Below, piece by piece: positions 59,500 to 64,000 of a DNA stretch of 64,000 nucleotides; the stretch's first letter is position 1, and each line of letters begins with the position of its first letter. A model generated the notes under the pieces. It did no database searches. It had not been told where the DNA came from and worked only from the letters and a program-made list of their open reading frames with translations. This DNA comes from Planctomycetota bacterium (lineage in GTDB: Bacteria; Planctomycetota; UBA1135; GCA-002686595), in contig JABABA010000002.1 in the NCBI GenBank assembly GCA_014238415.1, forward strand, positions 186,001 to 250,000, written 5' to 3'. Both the position numbers and the translations under genes were made by a program.

Positions 59500-60981
59500 A
59501 TGTGTGGCTTTATCGGTATCTTTGGTCCTGATGGTGTTGATGTGGCGCCTGAGATCTATGAAGGCCTTTTGGCGGTGCAACATCGTGGGCAGGACGCTGC
59601 GGGGATGATCACTTACACAGATCGTTTCAACTTGCGCAAGGCTCATGGGCTGGTGGCAGAGGTGTTCGCTGAGAGTGACATGAATGACTTGCGGGGCCAT
59701 TTGGGTGTGGGGCATGTGCGCTACCCAACAGTTGGTGAGAACCGCAACGAGGACGCGCAGCCTTTTCATCACACCTATCCTCTGGGCACCGCAATGGTCC
59801 ACAATGGGAACGTGACCAATCTCGCCGAGTTGCGCGACAAGTTGTTTGTGCGCGGGGGGACGCGTCTCAACTCAACCTGTGATCTGGAGGTCATCCTCTA
59901 TGTATTTCAGCAGGGCCTCGCCGAGCGGTTCGCTGAGAAGAATGGTGCATTGGATGTTGAGGATGTGTTCTACGCGGTCAGCAGGGTTCACGAGACTGTC
60001 AAGGGTGCCTACTCTGTGTGCGCCCTCGTGGCAGACCTGGGCATGGTGGCTTTTCGGGATCCTTTTGGAATCAAGCCCATTTGCTTTGGCGAGAAGACCG
60101 ACGAGCGTGGTCGTTGGTTTGCCTGCGCATCGGAGAGCGTTGTGCTTGATGTCAATGGTTATAGGCGCACCATTGACATTGGTCCTGGAGAGGCGGTTTT
60201 CATTTCCCAGGACCGGGGTCTGACCCATCGTCAGATCACCAAGGAGAAACACACGCCCTGTATCTTCGAATGGGTTTATTTCTCTAGGCCTGACTCGTTT
60301 CTGGATGATGTTTCGGTGTACAAGACCCGGCGGCGTTTCGGCAAGGCTCTGGGCAAGCAATGGAAGGCCCTTGGGAATCCTATTCCTGATGTGGTGATCC
60401 CCGTGCCAGATTCGTCACGCGACGCAGCCATGGCGGTGGCCAGCGAACTGAAACTGCGATATCGCGAGGGATTGGTGAAGAATCGCTATATCGGCCGCAC
60501 GTTCATAATGCCCGATCAGGTCAGCCGCAGCTCTTCGATCCGTCGCAAGTTGAATGTGATTCCACTTGAGTTCCGGGGTAAGGATGTCCTGTTGGTGGAC
60601 GATTCTATCGTGCGCGGCAACACCTCTCGCCGAATCGTGCAAATGGCCCGGGCGGCAGGTGCACGGCGGGTCTACTTTGCCGTGACCAGCCCTCCCTTGG
60701 TCGCTCCCTGTCCCTATGGGGTCGACATGGCCAGCAAGACTGAATTTGTGGCTGATGGGCGTAGCGTTTCGGAGGTCGCCAAGTTCTTGGATGTGGACTG
60801 TCTGGTCTACCTCGATAGGGAAGCAATGAACCAAGCGGCTCGTAAGGGGAATCCCTGCCTTGAGCATTTCTGCAACGCTTGTTTCACTGGTGAGTACCCG
60901 ACTCCGGATGTGACCCTTGAACGGCTCAGGGTGATTGAAGACGAACGGGGCAGCCAACGCTCGAATCCAGCCACTTGCTAG
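59500..60981 (+). CDS. purF: Amidophosphoribosyltransferase
   Basis: 493 aa. Met is followed by Cys2, the glutaminase nucleophile, in MCGFIGIFG, so no propeptide. LLAVQHRGQDAAG, GVGHVRYPTVG and MVHNGNVTN belong to the Ntn glutaminase; VLLVDDSIVRGNTSRRI is the PRPP loop. Cysteines in PCIFEWVYFSRPDS, APCPYGVD and FCNACFTGEYPT match the [4Fe-4S] ligands of the B. subtilis-type enzyme, in contrast to the cluster-free E. coli type. It makes phosphoribosylamine, the first step of purine synthesis. Confidence 0.96.
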   Translation: MCGFIGIFGPDGVDVAPEIYEGLLAVQHRGQDAAGMITYTDRFNLRKAHGLVAEVFAESDMNDLRGHLGVGHVRYPTVGENRNEDAQPFHHTYPLGTAMVHNGNVTNLAELRDKLFVRGGTRLNSTCDLEVILYVFQQGLAERFAEKNGALDVEDVFYAVSRVHETVKGAYSVCALVADLGMVAFRDPFGIKPICFGEKTDERGRWFACASESVVLDVNGYRRTIDIGPGEAVFISQDRGLTHRQITKEKHTPCIFEWVYFSRPDSFLDDVSVYKTRRRFGKALGKQWKALGNPIPDVVIPVPDSSRDAAMAVASELKLRYREGLVKNRYIGRTFIMPDQVSRSSSIRRKLNVIPLEFRGKDVLLVDDSIVRGNTSRRIVQMARAAGARRVYFAVTSPPLVAPCPYGVDMASKTEFVADGRSVSEVAKFLDVDCLVYLDREAMNQAARKGNPCLEHFCNACFTGEYPTPDVTLERLRVIEDERGSQRSNPATC

Positions 60982-61070
60982 GGCTGCAGAGTCTCTTGAG
61001 TCAACAGGAGACATGGTCGTCTTGATCTGCTGCCTAGAAGCTTGCGCACTCGAAGGGTAGACTCGAACCC

Positions 61071-62252
61071 ATGCGTGTGCTTGTCACCTCACCCGTCTTT
61101 CCTCCGGACCTGGGTGGGCCTGCAGTCTATGTGCCCAGTTTGGCGCGCTTTCTGTTAGATCGAGGGCATGACGTGCGTGTTGTGGCTTTTTGTTCTGATC
61201 CTGAACCCAAGGGACACCCTTTTCCGGTTCAAGCGATCAGTCGTGGATCTTTGCCTGTGCGCTATCTGCGTGCCTTTTTCACAGTGCTCAAGGCCGCTGG
61301 TTGGGCAGATGTGGTTTATGTGAACGAGCACTTGGCCTTCTTGCATGTATTGGCCGCCAAGCTGCGGCGAAAGCCGGTCGTGATCCGCATCATGGTGGAT
61401 GGAGCCTGGGAGATATCCCACCGCAAGGGTTGGTGTGGAACAGACAACATTGTTGAGTTTCAGGGGCACAAGTACGGTTGGCAGGTGCGTTCTGTGCGCT
61501 TCTTGCAGCGGCGCTGGTGGTCCTGGTGTACCGGAATCATCTCCTGCTCGGAATTTCTACGGCAGATCCTCTTGCAGCATCACGGTGTTGCTGCAGACAA
61601 GGTGCGCCGGATATTCAACGCCTACCACGGGCCAAAGGCAGAGGATGTGCCGCAGACCCGCGATGAAGCCAGAGCGGAGTTGGGCTGCGAGCTCGAGGGC
61701 AAGCTCGTGCTGACTATTTGTCGCTTGATGGGTTGGAAGCGGGTGGATCAATTGCTACACGCACTGGTCGAGCTGCCTGGTGACGTTCGTCTGGCAGTGG
61801 CCGGCGATGGGGATATGCGGCAAGAGTGGGAGGCCCTTGCCGATGATCTCGGCGTTGCCGACCGGGTGCGTTTTCTGGGAAACGTACCCCATTCCGAGAT
61901 ACCCATTTGGATCCGGGCGGCGGACGTGTTTGCGCTGGTCAGCGAGTACGAGGGCCTTTCCCACACCCTGTTGGAGGTTCAAGCCCTGGGAACACCGATG
62001 GTGGCCAGCGGCGTCTGCGGCAATCCAGAGGTGGTTGAGGACGGGGTCAATGGGCTTCTGGTCGATCCTCACGATGCCTCGGACGTGGCCCGGGCCCTGC
62101 AGCTGGTTTGCGCGGATCCCGTTTTGGGGGCTTCTTTTGTGGCTGAAGGCTTGAAGAAAGCGAGAGCCTTCACGCGGAGGGGGACCTTTGAGCAGGTCGA
62201 AGCCGTTCTTGAGGGCGCTACGAGGGGAAAAGGCCCCGGCGACCAGAAATAG
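61071..62252 (+). CDS. Glycosyltransferase family 4
   Basis: 393 aa, GT-B fold. The start VTSPVFPPDLGGPAVYVPSLARFLLDRGHDV is the acceptor-side glycine-rich loop. VLTICRLMGWKRVDQLLHAL and VSEYEGLSHTLLEVQALGTPMVASGVCGNPEVV form the donor-nucleotide site with the E-x7-E pattern. Likely adds a sugar to a surface polysaccharide or lipid; the acceptor is unknown. It is followed by a strong terminator-like hairpin and stands alone. Confidence 0.9.
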   Translation: MRVLVTSPVFPPDLGGPAVYVPSLARFLLDRGHDVRVVAFCSDPEPKGHPFPVQAISRGSLPVRYLRAFFTVLKAAGWADVVYVNEHLAFLHVLAAKLRRKPVVIRIMVDGAWEISHRKGWCGTDNIVEFQGHKYGWQVRSVRFLQRRWWSWCTGIISCSEFLRQILLQHHGVAADKVRRIFNAYHGPKAEDVPQTRDEARAELGCELEGKLVLTICRLMGWKRVDQLLHALVELPGDVRLAVAGDGDMRQEWEALADDLGVADRVRFLGNVPHSEIPIWIRAADVFALVSEYEGLSHTLLEVQALGTPMVASGVCGNPEVVEDGVNGLLVDPHDASDVARALQLVCADPVLGASFVAEGLKKARAFTRRGTFEQVEAVLEGATRGKGPGDQK

Positions 62253-62283
62253 TGGCCGGGGACTACCCCACAGCCTCGGAAAT

Positions 62284-62321
62284 GGCCGATAGAATGACTT
62301 CCAGGAGTCTCGGCCCCTTTT
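62284..62321 (+). terminator. Intrinsic terminator after the GT4 gene
   Basis: GGCCGA at 62284-62289 pairs with TCGGCC at 62310-62315, and inside it GACT at 62296-62299 pairs with AGTC at 62306-62309. CCTTTTCT follows directly. A stacked stem plus T-run 31 bases after the GT4 stop is a good Rho-independent terminator. Confidence 0.6.
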
Positions 62322-62375
62322 CTATGGCCTAGGGACCTCTGGGCAAGAAACCTCCCCGGAACATCTGGTTGCCTT

Positions 62376-63926
62376 ATGAAAGTTCTGTTTATCAACGAAT
62401 ACCTGCCCCAGGAGATGCTGGGGTTGATGTGGCTTTCGCGAGCGATCAAAGATGCTGGGCACGAAACCAAGGGGCTCTTCTTGCCTGACAAGGAGTGGAT
62501 TGCGAAGGTCAAGGAGTACAACCCGGATGTCGTTGCATTTTCATCCACTACTGGTATGCAGCAGTACTTCACTGACCTCAACAAGAAGGTCAAGGATGAA
62601 CTGCCCAACGTCTTCTCCATCATGGGCGGCGCGCACCCTACCTATGTGCCCGAGATCTTAGAGGAGACTCCCGAGTTGGACGCGATCTGTCGCGGCGAGG
62701 GAGAGGAGGCGGTGCCTGAGCTACTGAACTTGATGGCCGCTGGAGAGGATTACACCAAGGTTGAGAACATTTGGTTTAGAGACCGCGAAACCGGCGAGAT
62801 CCTGGTGAACGGTCAACGCCCCCCGGCGCAGGATCTTGACGCTCTTGGTATTCCAGACCGTTCGGTGGTTTACGACGCTGGCGCAATATACAGAAATTCT
62901 GACCGCAAGGTTTTTGTGACTCAGCGCGGTTGTCCCATGAACTGCTCCTTCTGCTTTCACCATGCATTGAAGAAGAAGGTCTACACGTCAACCAATGCCA
63001 AGTATGTGCGTAAACGGTCCGTGGATCATGTGATCGCCGAAATCAAGCAGGTAAAGGAACAATACAATCTGAAGTTTGTGCACTTTCTTGATGACATCTT
63101 CAATCTCTCGGGCAAGTGGCTTGATGAGTTTTGCGAGAAGTATCCTAAGGAAGTCGGTCTGCCGTTTGACTGCATCTTGATGGCAAACATGACCAAGGAG
63201 CGGCACATAGTCAGCTTGAAGAAAGCGGGCTGCGTGTATGCGCGCGTGGCTTTTGAGGCTGCTAGCGATTACATTCGAAATGCAATCTTTCGCAAGAACA
63301 CAACCCTGCAGCAACTCGAAGACTCAGCTGGCTGGATTAAGAAGCATGGCCTGCGCTTGGGTTCCTTGAACATGCTGGGTGGTCCAGGCGCGAGCTTGGA
63401 GGACGAATTTGACACGGTGCGGCTCAACATTCGTTGCAAGGTGGACCACCCCCTGGTCTCAATCATGCAGCCTTATCCGATGTTTGACATTGAGGACATG
63501 ACCAAAGAGATGGGCTATGCGGTGGCTGCCTATGATGACTTCCCGGTCAAGTTCAATCGTACCAGCGCTATCGAGTACGACAACAAGCGTGAGATCGAAA
63601 ACTTGCACAAGCTGTTCCCGATCCTGGTGCGGTATCCCTGGCTGATGCCTTTGGCTAAGCCGGCAATCAAGGTGCAATTTCTGTCCCCGGTCTATCTGGT
63701 CATGTACATGCTCTATAGTGAGTGGATGGTCAGCGAGCAGGCCAAGCTTTATGCCCATGCCCAGGGGTTGCGGGGTCCGCGCTACTGGACCTTCTTCGAT
63801 TTCATGCGGCGAGTCACCACCAAGGGTATTCTGCGGACCTACGAAGCGATCTTTGGGCGGGTTGCCCGCCGCATGGCCCTGCGCCTGCAAATGGGCGATG
63901 AGCGCGTGATGGCGCACATGGACTGA
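62376..63926 (+). CDS. B12-binding-domain-like radical SAM protein
   Basis: 516 aa. The N-terminal Rossmann-like domain (about 1-130) resembles cobalamin-binding domains, with VVAFSSTTGM and MGGAHPTYVPE, but it lacks the DxHxxG cobalamin-His motif. The radical SAM core starts with FVTQRGCPMNCSFCFHH: Cys186, Cys190 and Cys193 bind the 4Fe-4S cluster. FLDDIFNLSGKWLDEFCEKY and LGSLNMLGGPGASLEDEFDT follow. Such proteins modify lipids, cofactors or secondary metabolites; the substrate is unknown. Downstream is a weak hairpin. Confidence 0.88.
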   Translation: MKVLFINEYLPQEMLGLMWLSRAIKDAGHETKGLFLPDKEWIAKVKEYNPDVVAFSSTTGMQQYFTDLNKKVKDELPNVFSIMGGAHPTYVPEILEETPELDAICRGEGEEAVPELLNLMAAGEDYTKVENIWFRDRETGEILVNGQRPPAQDLDALGIPDRSVVYDAGAIYRNSDRKVFVTQRGCPMNCSFCFHHALKKKVYTSTNAKYVRKRSVDHVIAEIKQVKEQYNLKFVHFLDDIFNLSGKWLDEFCEKYPKEVGLPFDCILMANMTKERHIVSLKKAGCVYARVAFEAASDYIRNAIFRKNTTLQQLEDSAGWIKKHGLRLGSLNMLGGPGASLEDEFDTVRLNIRCKVDHPLVSIMQPYPMFDIEDMTKEMGYAVAAYDDFPVKFNRTSAIEYDNKREIENLHKLFPILVRYPWLMPLAKPAIKVQFLSPVYLVMYMLYSEWMVSEQAKLYAHAQGLRGPRYWTFFDFMRRVTTKGILRTYEAIFGRVARRMALRLQMGDERVMAHMD

Positions 63927-63930
63927 GCCC

Positions 63931-63948
63931 AACGCCCTGCAAGGCGTT
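63931..63948 (+). terminator. Hairpin after the radical SAM gene
   Basis: AACGCC-CTGCAA-GGCGTT: a perfect 6-bp stem, 5 bases after the stop codon. ATCC follows, not a T-run, so termination is uncertain. Confidence 0.35.
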
Positions 63949-63960
63949 ATCCTGCGGTGC

Positions 63961-64000
63961 ATGAATGACAGCGGGATGCAGTATAGATGTGTGGGTAATT
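63961..64000 (+). CDS. Possible start of a further gene (cut by the window end)
   Basis: ATG 63961 opens a frame of 13 codons (MNDSGMQYRCVGN) that runs off the window with no stop. No ribosome-binding site is clear. Too short to identify. Confidence 0.25.
   Translation, partial: MNDSGMQYRCVGN

Noticed and set aside
1..64000. tRNA, rRNA, tmRNA, CRISPR arrays, insertion sequences, prophage and integrase genes
   Set aside because: None was recognised in reading either strand; gaps between genes are short and lack cloverleaf, spaced-repeat or transposase features.

Overview
The window looks like the replication-origin region of a Gram-negative bacterium with a moderately GC-rich genome. dnaA, dnaN, a dciA-like gene and gyrB lie in a row. 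parA and parB flank the region with two parS sites, and base composition changes sharply between dnaA and dnaN. LPS genes (kdsD, kdsC and a giant Lpt-type protein) point to a true outer membrane. DUF1080, a sortilin-type beta-propeller exoprotein, a signal peptidase with a large insertion and an ECF/anti-sigma pair together suit Planctomycetota or a neighbour in the PVC/FCB range. No rRNA or other marker settles this, so the assignment is an inference of low to moderate confidence.

Layout, left arm (1-18 kb; the + strand is C-rich, so + genes here run toward the origin). It opens with the tail of a cyclophilin, then parB with two parS sites, a membrane protein and a metallophosphatase. A 442-aa protein ending in an HPr domain stands divergent from a sigma-70 gene that seems to start at ATC. 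Next come a small unknown gene, hemW, pyrF, bshC and bshB1. A lipoprotein follows that needs in-frame UGA decoding as selenocysteine. An MscS channel lies on the other strand, then parA-bshA-cysteine desulfurase as an overlapping run, and dnaA.

Origin (about 17,990-18,410): a terminator-like hairpin, imperfect DnaA boxes and an AT-richer stretch.

Right arm (18-64 kb; the + strand is G/T-rich). dnaN-dciA-gyrB is followed by a lone MshEN-domain gene. A long minus-strand cluster carries M50 protease, scpA, trxA, fmt, rsmB, a membrane-anchored unknown and an SDR. Then come kdsD-kdsC-Lpt fusion-tatB-like-TIM barrel isomerase and a MetE-C-like protein. A minus-strand group holds a CTP-dependent lipid kinase-like protein, a GT2 and a DUF1080 lipoprotein. 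The next genes are the beta-propeller exoprotein, a LeuA-like enzyme divergent from an aspartate kinase-like gene, mgtE-lepB, ECF sigma/anti-sigma/DUF3106-like, mnmH-DoxX, pepN, a DUF4382/DUF5666 lipoprotein, purF, a GT4 and a radical SAM protein.

Two themes tie genes together. First, all three bacillithiol genes (bshA, bshB1, bshC) are present, two of them beside the predicted selenoprotein and the third beside a cysteine desulfurase. Second, selenium use is indicated twice, by the UGA/bSECIS gene and by mnmH (tRNA 2-selenouridine synthase). selA, selB, selC and selD are not in the window. I saw no tRNA, rRNA, CRISPR array, IS element or prophage.
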